Source: Candidatus Eisenbacteria bacterium
GTDB lineage: Bacteria > Eisenbacteria > RBG-16-71-46
Direction of reading: 5' to 3'
Assembly: GCA_013140805.1 (NCBI GenBank)
Contig: JABFRW010000178.1
Coordinates: 1 to 44,707, forward strand
DNA length: 44,707 nucleotides
Shown here: in pieces, positions 34,189 to 41,842 of the stretch
Layout of the letters: each line of letters begins with the position of its first letter
Position numbering within the stretch: the stretch's first letter is position 1
Program-made: the position numbers and the translations under genes
The notes under the pieces: model-generated
What the model saw: only the letters and a program-made list of their open reading frames with translations
Told to the model about the DNA's origin: nothing
Database searches by the model: none

Positions 34189-35258
34189 CCGAAGCTCCGG
34201 ACGCCGCCCGGTGGTTCGAGCGCGCGCCCTCCGCGTGGGACGCGCTCGTCGAACACGATGTCGCGGCCGGTCCCGCGCATCGCAGCGGTTTCGTCGACGC
34301 GCTCGCCGCCACCACACCGGGAGCGACCGCGGGCTACCTGATCGTCGGCCCCGAGCATGAGCCCGCCGGGGGCATGCCGGTGCTGATCATGCGTCGCGCC
34401 GGATTCGAGTCGATTCACGCCTTGCCCCACTTGTTGCCCGGAACGCCGCTCGCCCGTGACGGGCAGCATGAGCGTGTCGACCACGCCTGCGCCGCTGCGC
34501 TTGCATCGCTGCTGGCGACGCGGCGCGCGATCGGCGGCGAGTGGGTGGTGGCGCGCGGAAAGGGTCGGAGCGTCGCCGTACTCGAGCGCGTCGCGGGCGA
34601 GACGCGTTCGATGGAGCGCGCGATCGTGGATCTCGATCACGGCATCGAGGTCGCGCTGCGCCGCGTCGACCGCCATGCGCGCCAGGAGATGGCCGTCGCC
34701 CGGCGCCGCGGCGTGGAAGTCGCCGAAGCGCCGGAGGCGCTCGAGCATGCGCATGCGCTGTACGCGTCGCAGGCGCGCGCGTGGCACGGCCATCGCCCGC
34801 TGCCGATCGAGCTGGCGCGACGACTGCTCGGCAACGATTCCGCGGGGGTTCCGCTCGCGCGGCTCTACGTGGCGCGCGACGCGCGCGGCATCCTGTCGGC
34901 GGTGCAGGTGCTGGTCGGCGCGCATGAGTGGTTCGCATGGTGGAGCGGTTCACGTGCGGAAGCGCGCCGGCGTTCCGCGTTCTCAGTGTTGATGTGGCAC
35001 CTGGCCGAGGAAGCGGCGCGCCACGGCGCACGACGCTTCAACGCGGGTGCCAGCGCGCAGAGCGCGAGCGTCGAGGCGTTCAAGCGCTCGCTCGGTGCCC
35101 GCACCGAGTCGGTGGGGGTGCGATGGATCACGCCGACGCACGCGTCGTCGGTCGGCCGCGCGCTGTTCGCGATTCAGCGGTGGTCGCGCAGCGCGCGTGC
35201 TCGCGGCACGCCGGAGGCCGGATTCGAGCGCGCGCCCGACATGGAACGCTCACCATGA
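34185..35258 (+). CDS. FemAB/GNAT-like acyltransferase
   Basis: A 357-residue protein of the FemAB-related/Acetyltransf_6 kind. The N-terminal part (ARWFERAPSAWDALVEHD ... GYLIVGPEHEPAGGMPVLIM) and middle (IVDLDHGIEVALRRVDRHARQEMAVARRRGVEV) match the GNAT-like proteins with the pattern WDxLV ... Fx ... LPxxxxxxR found in polysaccharide clusters. The second GNAT-like half has LARLYVARDARGILSAVQVLV and GARRFNAGASAQSASVEAFKRSLGA. In relatives this fold transfers amino acids or acyl groups. GTG 34185 overlaps the propeller stop, and its own stop overlaps the next start. Acceptor unknown. Confidence 0.7.
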   Translation: MTEAPDAARWFERAPSAWDALVEHDVAAGPAHRSGFVDALAATTPGATAGYLIVGPEHEPAGGMPVLIMRRAGFESIHALPHLLPGTPLARDGQHERVDHACAAALASLLATRRAIGGEWVVARGKGRSVAVLERVAGETRSMERAIVDLDHGIEVALRRVDRHARQEMAVARRRGVEVAEAPEALEHAHALYASQARAWHGHRPLPIELARRLLGNDSAGVPLARLYVARDARGILSAVQVLVGAHEWFAWWSGSRAEARRRSAFSVLMWHLAEEAARHGARRFNAGASAQSASVEAFKRSLGARTESVGVRWITPTHASSVGRALFAIQRWSRSARARGTPEAGFERAPDMERSP

Positions 35259-36346
35259 AGATCGCGACGCTCTCGAATGCCTCGGTCGGCCACACGCGCC
35301 GCTGGGTCGAGCACTTTCGAGCGCGCGGTCACGAGGTGCGCCTGTGGTCGCTCGAGCCTGGCCCGTCGGAACTCGGTGCGATAGAGCTGCCGAATGCCCC
35401 CGTGCCAGGAGCGCTGCGCTATCCGCTCGCAGCACCGGGACTGGCCCGCGCACTCGCCGAGTTCGCTCCCGCGGTGGTCGACGCGCATTACGTGCCGAAC
35501 TACGGCCTGCTCGGAGCGCTGACCGGGCGCCGTCCGCTGGTGGTGAGCGCGTGGGGCTCCGACCTGTTGATCTCGGGCTCCGCCGATGTGTTGCGACGTG
35601 CGCGCAGCCGCTGGGTGCTGAGACGCGCCGATCTGGTGATCACGGATGCGCGCAACCTGGCGGCAGCGGCGGTGCGGCTCGGGGCCCCCGCGGAGCGCGT
35701 CGCGTGCGTGCCGTGGGGCGTCGACCTGACGCGCTTTCGGCCCCGCGGCGAGCGCGAGCGCGGTCTGGTGCTCAGCACTCGGATGCACGAGCCGATCTAC
35801 GACATCGAACGAATCCTCCTCGCTTTCGATCGGCTGCTGGCGCGCCATCCGCAGGCGCGACTGGTGGTGGCGGGCGACGGCTCCATGCGCCCCGAGCTGG
35901 AGCGGCTCGCGGCTCGCTGCCTGCCGGCGGGACGCTATGAGTTCATCGGCCTGCTCACTCCGGACGTCATGTCCGAGTGGCTCGCGCGCGCCGAGGTGAT
36001 GGTGTCGGCCTCGCGTTCGGACTCGACCTCGATTTCGCTGCTCGAGGCGATGGCGAGCGGCGCGGTGCCGGTGGTCAGCGACATCGAGGGGAACCGCGAG
36101 TGGATCGATGACGGGGTGGAGGGCCGACTGTTCGGGCCCGGCCTCGAGTCGCTCGTCGCGGCACTCGACGTGGCGCTCACCGACGCCACATGGCGTGAGC
36201 GCGCGCAAGCGCGCGCACGAAAGCGAGTCGTCGCGCACGGTGACCTGACGCGCAACATGGCGACGATCGAAGCGCACTTCGAACGGCTCGCCGCAAGCCG
36301 GGGCGGGCGCGGCGCCGGCGCGCCGTCGAGCGGGGCGCGCGCGTGA
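35255..36346 (+). CDS. Glycosyltransferase family 4
   Basis: A 363-residue GT-B enzyme. MKIATLSNASVGHTRRWVEHFRARG starts the acceptor domain; VDAHYVPNYGLLGAL and VVSAWGSDLLI resemble capsule and lipooligosaccharide glycosyltransferases. The donor domain shows VPWGVDLTRFRP, VLSTRMHEPIYDIERIL, VVAGDGSM and the E-x7-E-type segment SASRSDSTSISLLEAMASGAVPVVS, where Ser-Asp replaces the first Glu region. ATG 35255 is in a 4-base overlap with the FemAB-like gene and the stop overlaps the next glycosyltransferase. Confidence 0.87.
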   Translation: MKIATLSNASVGHTRRWVEHFRARGHEVRLWSLEPGPSELGAIELPNAPVPGALRYPLAAPGLARALAEFAPAVVDAHYVPNYGLLGALTGRRPLVVSAWGSDLLISGSADVLRRARSRWVLRRADLVITDARNLAAAAVRLGAPAERVACVPWGVDLTRFRPRGERERGLVLSTRMHEPIYDIERILLAFDRLLARHPQARLVVAGDGSMRPELERLAARCLPAGRYEFIGLLTPDVMSEWLARAEVMVSASRSDSTSISLLEAMASGAVPVVSDIEGNREWIDDGVEGRLFGPGLESLVAALDVALTDATWRERAQARARKRVVAHGDLTRNMATIEAHFERLAASRGGRGAGAPSSGARA

Positions 36347-37695
36347 GCGGCGAGCGCCGACGCGTGATGATCCTCGCGTACTTCTATCCGCCGCTCGCGG
36401 GCGGCGGCGTGCATCGCGTGTTGTCCTTCACGCGCCACCTTCCCGCGCACGGCTGGGACTGCACGGTGGTGTGCGCAGGGCCCGACGACTCCTGGATCCG
36501 AGACCCTTCGCTGTTGGATCGCGTGCCGGCCGGCACCGAAGTCCTGCGGGTGGGAGGTGGCAGTGGACTCGCGTTGCTGCAGCGGCTGCGCGGCGCGCGA
36601 ACCTCCGCGACGCGCTCGAGCACGACGATCGGATGGCTGCGACGCGCCGTCGACTGGTTCGCGTTTCCCGACAGCTATGCCGGCTGGGCCGCTCGTGCCC
36701 GCGCGGTCGCGGCGCGCCGGCTGGCCCGCGGCGACATCTCGGTGCTGCTCTCGAGCTCGCCGCCCGACAGCTCGCATCTGGCGGCACGCTCGCTGGCTCG
36801 CCGGTTCGGGCTGCCGTGGGTCGCGGACTTCCGAGATCCGTGGGTGGGGCTCCACTTTCGAACGCCGCCGACACCCTGGCACCGCGCGCGGCATCGGGCG
36901 GCCGAGCGCGCAGTGGTGGCGGAAGCAGCCGTGGTGCTGGCGGCGTCGCACACACACGAGCGTGAGCTGCAGGCACTGCGGGGCCGCGACGGTCGCCCGC
37001 TGGCGCGCTCCGTGGTGTGGCTCCCGAACGGCTACGAGCCTGCGAATGCCGCCGCGAGCGCGGATGCCGAGTCGCCGCCTCGGTCGCGCGATGGCGGCGC
37101 GCCGACCGCGTCGACCGAGAGCCGTTTCCTGCTGGTCTTCACCGGCACGCTCGCGCTCATGGACTCGACGTTCACGGCACTCGAAGCACTCGCGCGGTTC
37201 GTGCGCGCGCGACCGGCGGCTCGTTCGCAGTTGCAGATGGTGCTCGCGGGCCCCTACGAAAGCAGCTATGCGCAACGCGTGGCAGCACTCGGGCTCGCGG
37301 ACCTGGTGCGGCTCACCGGATCGCTCGCCCACGATCAGGCGCGCGCGTTGCAGCGGAAGGCCGATGTGCTGCTACTGTGGAAACCGCTCGGAGTCGGATA
37401 TCGCACCATGGTGCCGGGCAAGCTCTATGAGTACCTCGATGCGGGGCGTCCGATCCTCGCGCTGCTGCCGTCCGACGACGAGGCTGCGCGGATGGTCCTG
37501 GATGCGGGCGGAACGGTGGTGCCGCCGGGCGATGCGGCGGCGGTCGAGCGAGCGCTCGAAGCCGCCTTTGGATCGTGGCTGCAAGGCGGGCGGGTACCCG
37601 AGCGGCGTCCCGCGTGGCTGACCGGACACGCGCGTGAGCGGCTTGCCGCCGAACTCGCCGGCACACTCGAGACGATCGTGAAAGGACGCCGTTGA
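36343..37695 (+). CDS. Glycosyltransferase family 4
   Basis: A 450-residue GT-B-type enzyme. VMILAYFYPPLAGGGVHRVLSF is the classic acceptor-side start. LPWVADFRDPWVG and VVWLPNGYEP are conserved in WcaI/WbuB-like proteins. The donor half carries FTGTLALMDSTFTALEALARF, LAGPYES, LTGSLAHDQARALQRKADVLLLW and MVPGKLYEYLDAGRPILALLP. An Ala/Ser-rich insert near residues 235-260 separates the domains. The start is GTG 36343, overlapping the preceding stop; the stop overlaps the next gene's TTG. Confidence 0.85.
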   Translation: MSGERRRVMILAYFYPPLAGGGVHRVLSFTRHLPAHGWDCTVVCAGPDDSWIRDPSLLDRVPAGTEVLRVGGGSGLALLQRLRGARTSATRSSTTIGWLRRAVDWFAFPDSYAGWAARARAVAARRLARGDISVLLSSSPPDSSHLAARSLARRFGLPWVADFRDPWVGLHFRTPPTPWHRARHRAAERAVVAEAAVVLAASHTHERELQALRGRDGRPLARSVVWLPNGYEPANAAASADAESPPRSRDGGAPTASTESRFLLVFTGTLALMDSTFTALEALARFVRARPAARSQLQMVLAGPYESSYAQRVAALGLADLVRLTGSLAHDQARALQRKADVLLLWKPLGVGYRTMVPGKLYEYLDAGRPILALLPSDDEAARMVLDAGGTVVPPGDAAAVERALEAAFGSWLQGGRVPERRPAWLTGHARERLAAELAGTLETIVKGRR

Positions 37696-39269
37696 TCCAG
37701 TCCACCAGCCAGCCCATTCAGCCCGTTGAGCGCGCCGGCCTCGTACTCGGCCTGGTCCTCGCCGGTGTCCTGATGTGGTTCGTGCGCGGCTATATCACCG
37801 ACGACACGTTCATTCACCTGCAATACGCCCGCAATCTGGCGACCGGGCACGGACTGGTGTTCAACGTCGGCGAACGCGTCTACGGCTGCACCAGTCCATT
37901 GTGGGTCACGCTGCTGGCCGACGCGATGCTGCTGCGGATCGACGGGTTGTGGTTCTCGAAGATGGCCGGCTACGCGGCCACACTCGCATCGGTCGGGCTG
38001 TTCCTGCAGCTCATGCGCCGTACGGTCACGAATCCGGTGGTGCGCGCGGCGGCGACGGTCGCGTGGGCGAGCCACGCGTGGATGATCCGCTGGGCGATGT
38101 CCGGCATGGAGACGCCGCTCGCGGTGGCGCTCACGCTCGCCGGCTTCGTGGCCTTCACCGAGGGGCGGCAGTGGGGCTCGCGGCCGGTGCGAACCGGCAC
38201 GTTGTGGTCGCTCGCCGCACTCACGCGGCCCGAGGCCGGGTTGCTGCTGCTGTTCTGGGGTTCGTTTCTGCTGATCGACACCGACACGCGCGAGAGTCTG
38301 CGGCGATTCGTGGCCGGCGTGCTGCCGCCGACCCTGATCTACGGCGCGTGGCTGGTGTTCGCGCGCTTCTACTTCGGAACGTTCTGGCCGCAGACACTCG
38401 CCGCCAAGGCGGCCGGCAGCGGTGATCCCCAGTTCGTGCTCGACAATCTCGGACGCACCCTGAAGCTCATCGCGGCGACCGACGGCGCTTATCTCGTGAT
38501 CCTTGCGCTCGGGCTGGTCTTCGCATTCAAGCTCGTCTTCGCCGCACGACCCGCCAACGCCCAACGCTTCCTCCCGTGGTGCTGGGTGATCGGGTTGCCG
38601 ATGCTCTACAACCTGCGCGGCGTGCCGGTGCTGTCGCGCTACGCGCTCCCGATCCTGCCGGTGCTCGCCTGGCTGGCGTGGCGAGTGGTGGACCGCTGGT
38701 GGGTCGGCGACGCGGAGGCATCGAGTGCGCGCCGCCGCACCGGACAGGTGCTGGCCTGTGCGCTGGCGCTCGGCGTGACGGTGCAGAACCTGGTGGTATA
38801 CCGCGAGAAAGTGGTCCCGCAGGTGCAATCGTTCAGCCCGGCGCTTCGCACCAGTCTGATTCGATGGGGCCGCTGGTTCGGCGCCTACACGCCGCCCGGC
38901 ACCGTGATCGCAGCACCCGACATCGGCGCGCTGGGTTACTACAGTCAGCGACGCGTCATCGACCTCGCGGGGCTCGTGACCCCCGAGATGATTCCGGCGC
39001 TGGTGCGCGCGCCGATGGAGGACGCGGTCGCTTCGTTCGCGTTCGCAGCATTCTCGCGACCCGACTACCTCATGGATCGCGACCCGGAAGCGTACGGACT
39101 GCTGCGCCGCTCGCCGTATGCGCGCGCGCTGACTCCGCTTGGCGTCGCCGCAATTCCGAATCTCGGAATCGCGCGACCGACTCCGGCGGTCTACTCCGTC
39201 TATCGCATCGACTGGGCGGTGTTCGATTCACTCCGCGCCGCACGGGTGGCGCGCGAAGAAGTGCAGTGA
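37692..39269 (+). CDS. GT-C membrane glycosyltransferase-like protein
   Basis: A 525-residue polytopic membrane protein with about ten helices. After the first helix comes YITDDTFIHLQYARNLATGH and VFNVGERVYGCTSPLW. This DD-x-F/Y-I ... YARN ... GERVxGxTSPLW pattern is shared by GT-C enzymes related to mycobacterial arabinosyl/mannosyltransferases, with the Asp pair at the expected catalytic loop. The C-terminal part (PPGTVIAAPDIGALGYYSQRRVIDLAGL) is also typical. TTG 37692 is the start, overlapping the previous stop (TTGA). It ends the glycan region; the next 230 bases separate it from mraZ. Confidence 0.8.
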   Translation: MIQSTSQPIQPVERAGLVLGLVLAGVLMWFVRGYITDDTFIHLQYARNLATGHGLVFNVGERVYGCTSPLWVTLLADAMLLRIDGLWFSKMAGYAATLASVGLFLQLMRRTVTNPVVRAAATVAWASHAWMIRWAMSGMETPLAVALTLAGFVAFTEGRQWGSRPVRTGTLWSLAALTRPEAGLLLLFWGSFLLIDTDTRESLRRFVAGVLPPTLIYGAWLVFARFYFGTFWPQTLAAKAAGSGDPQFVLDNLGRTLKLIAATDGAYLVILALGLVFAFKLVFAARPANAQRFLPWCWVIGLPMLYNLRGVPVLSRYALPILPVLAWLAWRVVDRWWVGDAEASSARRRTGQVLACALALGVTVQNLVVYREKVVPQVQSFSPALRTSLIRWGRWFGAYTPPGTVIAAPDIGALGYYSQRRVIDLAGLVTPEMIPALVRAPMEDAVASFAFAAFSRPDYLMDRDPEAYGLLRRSPYARALTPLGVAAIPNLGIARPTPAVYSVYRIDWAVFDSLRAARVAREEVQ

Positions 39270-39313
39270 GCGCCGTCGAGGAGATTTCGGTCGACGGGTG
39301 CTGAAGTGGGGAA

Positions 39314-39355
39314 GTGCGCTTCGATTCGCACCTCGACCACTGCACGTGCGTGCAG
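39314..39355. other. Two tandem small hairpins after the glycan region
   Basis: GTGCG (39314-39318) pairs with CGCAC (39327-39331), and CTGCAC (39340-39345) pairs with GTGCAG (39350-39355) around a GTGC loop. They lie just downstream of the last glycan gene and upstream of the mraZ promoter, so they could help end the upstream transcript. There is no T-run, so an intrinsic terminator is not supported. Confidence 0.35.
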
Positions 39356-39397
39356 CGTAAGTCCAAGAAGAAATCTGGCTTACGGCGCAATTTCCTT

Positions 39398-39426
39398 TTG
39401 ACAGACCGCTCCCTCGCGGCTAAGTT
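39398..39426 (+). promoter_or_regulatory. Sigma70-type promoter of the mraZ/dcw operon
   Basis: A perfect TTGACA (39398-39403), 17-base spacer and TAAGTT (39421-39426) precede mraZ by about 75 bases. Transcription would start near 39433, just before the MraZ repeats. The surrounding bases are A/T-richer than the rest of the window, as is common at promoters in GC-rich genomes. Confidence 0.75.
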
Positions 39427-39437
39427 TCCGTCCGGCG

Positions 39438-39472
39438 GTGGTGATTTGTGGTGACGGGTGGCAATGAATGGT
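39438..39472 (+). promoter_or_regulatory. MraZ operator: four RTGGY repeats with a 10-base period
   Basis: GTGGT (39438), GTGGT (39448), GTGGC (39458) and ATGGT (39468) recur exactly every 10 bases. MraZ proteins bind direct repeats of a TGGGN-like core with this spacing in front of their own gene in several bacteria. Here the core would be TGGT/C instead of TGGG. The array lies from about +5 to +40 of the predicted transcript, well placed for self-repression. Confidence 0.75.
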
Positions 39473-39499
39473 ACCGCCGTGAAATGAAGTGGGTCGCGA

Positions 39500-39958
39500 A
39501 TGACATTTCACGTCGGCACTGACAACTACTCGCTCGATCACAAGGGCCGCATCGTCATCCCGGAGCATCTGCGCCGCGATGCCGATGGGGAGCCACTGGC
39601 CGCGCTGTTCGTGAACATGGGGTTCGACGGTTGCGTGAACGTCTATTCGCCGACGCAGTGGGGCGAATGGATGGAGCGAATTCGACGCGCCAGGGATGTG
39701 GCGCTCGCGCGACGCTTTCGTCGGGCCTTCATGAGTGATGCTCGAGAAGTGACGGTGGATGCCCAAGGACGGGTCCCGATCCCACCGGCACTCATCCGTC
39801 GTGCAGGCCTCGGCAAGGAAGCCGTCCTGCACGGCGCGGGCACCCACATCGAGATCTGGAATCCGCAAGCGTATGCCGCGGCACTGGCGCCGGTGCTCGA
39901 CGTGGACGGCGAGTACGAGCGGCTCGGAGAGCAGTTCCTCAAGGACGACCTCGGATGA
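39500..39958 (+). CDS. mraZ: Transcriptional regulator MraZ
   Basis: A 152-residue DNA-binding regulator that heads the dcw cluster and controls it through repeats upstream. Two SpoVT/AbrB-like domains are visible: GTDNYSLDHKGRIVIPEHLR (residues 6-25) and SDAREVTVDAQGRVPIPPAL (from about residue 77). The length is normal for the family, which forms octamer or dodecamer rings. The start ATG 39500 gives the standard N-terminus MTFHVG; the ribosome-binding site is weak (GAAGTGGG). Its stop overlaps the STAS gene start by 4 bases. Confidence 0.95.
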   Translation: MTFHVGTDNYSLDHKGRIVIPEHLRRDADGEPLAALFVNMGFDGCVNVYSPTQWGEWMERIRRARDVALARRFRRAFMSDAREVTVDAQGRVPIPPALIRRAGLGKEAVLHGAGTHIEIWNPQAYAAALAPVLDVDGEYERLGEQFLKDDLG

Positions 39959-40422
39959 TCGCCACCACCGAACGACCGCATGCAATCCTGGCCCTCGATC
40001 TGGAGCTGAGCCATGGCCGGCACGGCGCCTCGGCCCGGGTCGAGCTCCACGAACGCCCGGACTCCCCACCGGGCGTTCGCCGTCTGGCCTGGATCGGTGT
40101 GCGCGGCTGGATGGATCAGCCCGCGCTCAAGCGGCTCGGCCGCGCCCTCGACGACCTCGCGTTGCGCGGCGTCGACCAGGTGCTGCTCGACTGCGCGCAG
40201 CTGCGGCACATCGACTATCGCCTCACCGCCGAGCTGGTCGAGCGCCTCGAGCGCTTCGAAGCGCGCGTCGGGGGCGTGGTGGTGTGCGGGCTGTCTCGAC
40301 ACTTGCGTGACCTGTTTCGCCTGTCCGGTTGTGAAGGCCGGTTGCGCAGCTGGCCTTCCGCGTCGGAGCTGCTCGAGGTCGAGACCTCGCTGCAACCGGG
40401 ACTCGGTGAGCGCGCGTCATGA
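39955..40422 (+). CDS. STAS-domain protein inserted between mraZ and rsmH
   Basis: A 155-residue protein whose residues about 45-140 look like a STAS domain: a strand RLAWIGVRGWMD, helix PALKRLGRALDDLALRG, strand VDQVLLDCAQLRHID, helix RLTAELVERLERFEARVG and GVVVCGLSRHLRDLFRLSG. In anti-sigma-factor antagonists the segment after the second strand is DSSG with a phosphorylated Ser; here it reads HIDYRL, so that Ser is missing. The first 40 residues form a separate strand-rich piece. ATG 39955 overlaps the mraZ stop and the gene's last 17 bases overlap rsmH. STAS assignment is by pattern; the function is unknown. Confidence 0.65.
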   Translation: MIATTERPHAILALDLELSHGRHGASARVELHERPDSPPGVRRLAWIGVRGWMDQPALKRLGRALDDLALRGVDQVLLDCAQLRHIDYRLTAELVERLERFEARVGGVVVCGLSRHLRDLFRLSGCEGRLRSWPSASELLEVETSLQPGLGERAS

Positions 40423-41329
40423 GCCGGTGCTGCTCGCCGAGGTGCTCGGTTTCCTGCGCGCCGGCCCCGGACTCTATCTCGATGCGACGCTCGGTGACGG
40501 CGGACACGCGTTCGCACTGCTCGAGGCAGAGCCCGAAGCCCGGCTGCTCGGCACCGACCGCGACGCGCTCGGGCTCGCCTTCGCACGCGAGCGACTCGCA
40601 CGGTTCGGATCGCGCGTGACACTCGCCCAGGCGACGTTCGGCGAAGTGCGCGAAGCGCACCTCGCGATCGGCGCCGAGCCGTTCACCGGTGCGCTGATGG
40701 ATCTGGGCTTGTCGTCCCGACAGATCGACGATCCGTCGCGCGGGATGAGCTTCGGCGCCGATGGACCGCTGGATCTGCGCTTCGACACCGGATCGGGCAC
40801 GCCGCTGCGCGCCCGGCTCACGACCGCAGGCGAAGCGGAGATCGCGGATGCCCTGCACGTTCATGGTGACGTGCCGCGATCCCGTGCGCTCGCTCGCGCG
40901 ATCGTGGGGGCGGCGCGCGAGGGCCGGTTGGAGCGGACCTCCGAATTGTGCGCCCTGATCGATCGAGTGCTCGGCGGGCGTCCGCATCCGCGACGCTACG
41001 CTCAGGTTTTCCAGGCATTGCGCACGTGGATCAATGACGAGGCGCGGGATCTGGACGGAATGTTGGAGTGGTTGCCCGGCGTGATGCGTCCGGGTGGGGT
41101 GGTGGTGACCCTCGCTTATCACTCGGGCGAGGATCGCAGGATCAAGCAGGCCGTGCGCGGTCGCGTGACGTTCACGCCGCGGCGCCTGCCGGTGGCGATC
41201 GAATCTGCGGCCGTGAGTCCCTGGGAAGCGCTGACGTCCCGGGTCGTGCGACCGAGCGAACAGGAGACGGCTACGAACCCCCGTGCACGCAGTGCGCGGT
41301 TGCGAGCCTTCCGGAGGAAGCGGACATGA
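40406..41329 (+). CDS. rsmH: 16S rRNA (cytosine-1402-N4)-methyltransferase RsmH
   Basis: A 307-residue methyltransferase acting on C1402 of 16S rRNA in the P site; it is a standard dcw member (formerly mraW). The N-terminal RHEPVLLAEVL, the SAM site YLDATLGDGGHA, LMDLGLSSRQIDDPSRGMSF, FQALRTWINDE and the C-terminal LAYHSGEDRRIKQ are all family signatures (Gly stands where Leu is usual in YHSLEDR). GTG 40406 gives the expected N-terminus and overlaps the STAS gene by 17 bases. The stop overlaps the ftsL start. Confidence 0.95.
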   Translation: MSARHEPVLLAEVLGFLRAGPGLYLDATLGDGGHAFALLEAEPEARLLGTDRDALGLAFARERLARFGSRVTLAQATFGEVREAHLAIGAEPFTGALMDLGLSSRQIDDPSRGMSFGADGPLDLRFDTGSGTPLRARLTTAGEAEIADALHVHGDVPRSRALARAIVGAAREGRLERTSELCALIDRVLGGRPHPRRYAQVFQALRTWINDEARDLDGMLEWLPGVMRPGGVVVTLAYHSGEDRRIKQAVRGRVTFTPRRLPVAIESAAVSPWEALTSRVVRPSEQETATNPRARSARLRAFRRKRT

Positions 41330-41757
41330 TCAGGGACATGCGTCGTTCCGTCCCGTCGTGGGGCGCGGTCGAAGTCCGCGTCGTCCGACCGGAGTTGTGG
41401 CTTCTCGGCATCGTCGTCATCGCTCTCTTGCTGGTCGAGGTGTGGCAGAGCTCGCGCATGGCGGCGCTCTCGCTGGCGCTCGGGCAGCATCGCACGGCGC
41501 TTCAGCAGGCGGACGCACGACTCGAGTTCGTGCGCGCCGAGCACGAGCGCCGCACCACCCGCGCCGAACTGGCTCCGGTCGCCGACGACCTGGGCCTGGC
41601 GCCGCTCGATGCCAACCACGTCGTCGTGCTGCCCTCCAGCTATCTCGTCGACGATGACGCGGTACGGAGCGCGCCCGGCACGGTGGTGGCCTGGGCAGAA
41701 AGGGCAGCGCGTTCGATCGTGCCGGATGCCATGGCACGCGGGCGCCGGGATCGCTGA
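41326..41757 (+). CDS. ftsL: FtsL-like cell-division protein
   Basis: A 143-residue protein between rsmH and ftsI, the standard ftsL position. A short cytosolic N-terminus is followed by one hydrophobic helix (LWLLGIVVIALLLVEVW, about residues 26-42), then a heptad-like coiled-coil region (LALGQHRTALQQADARLEFVR) and a segment APVADDLGLAPLDANHVVVL resembling the end of FtsL. FtsL forms a complex with FtsB and FtsQ and helps activate septal wall synthesis. Sequence conservation is weak in this family, so the call rests on topology and place. GGAGGAAG precedes ATG 41326. Confidence 0.8.
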   Translation: MIRDMRRSVPSWGAVEVRVVRPELWLLGIVVIALLLVEVWQSSRMAALSLALGQHRTALQQADARLEFVRAEHERRTTRAELAPVADDLGLAPLDANHVVVLPSSYLVDDDAVRSAPGTVVAWAERAARSIVPDAMARGRRDR

Positions 41758-41842
41758 CGCTTCGTCGACCATAAGCGGACGGACGGTCCGGAGCGTACGG
41801 GCCGGCCGCACTACAGCACCGCGCGGGTGAAGGCCTGGCGGG

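Noticed and set aside
31867-34317. Long minus-strand open frame opposite the propeller gene
   Set aside because: Low-complexity Arg/Pro/Ala composition and no recognisable motif; the + strand carries a signal peptide and propeller blades.
41758-41842. Inverted repeat CGGACGGTCCG between ftsL and ftsI as an operator
   Set aside because: A single short palindrome in GC-rich sequence with no matching copy elsewhere is not convincing.
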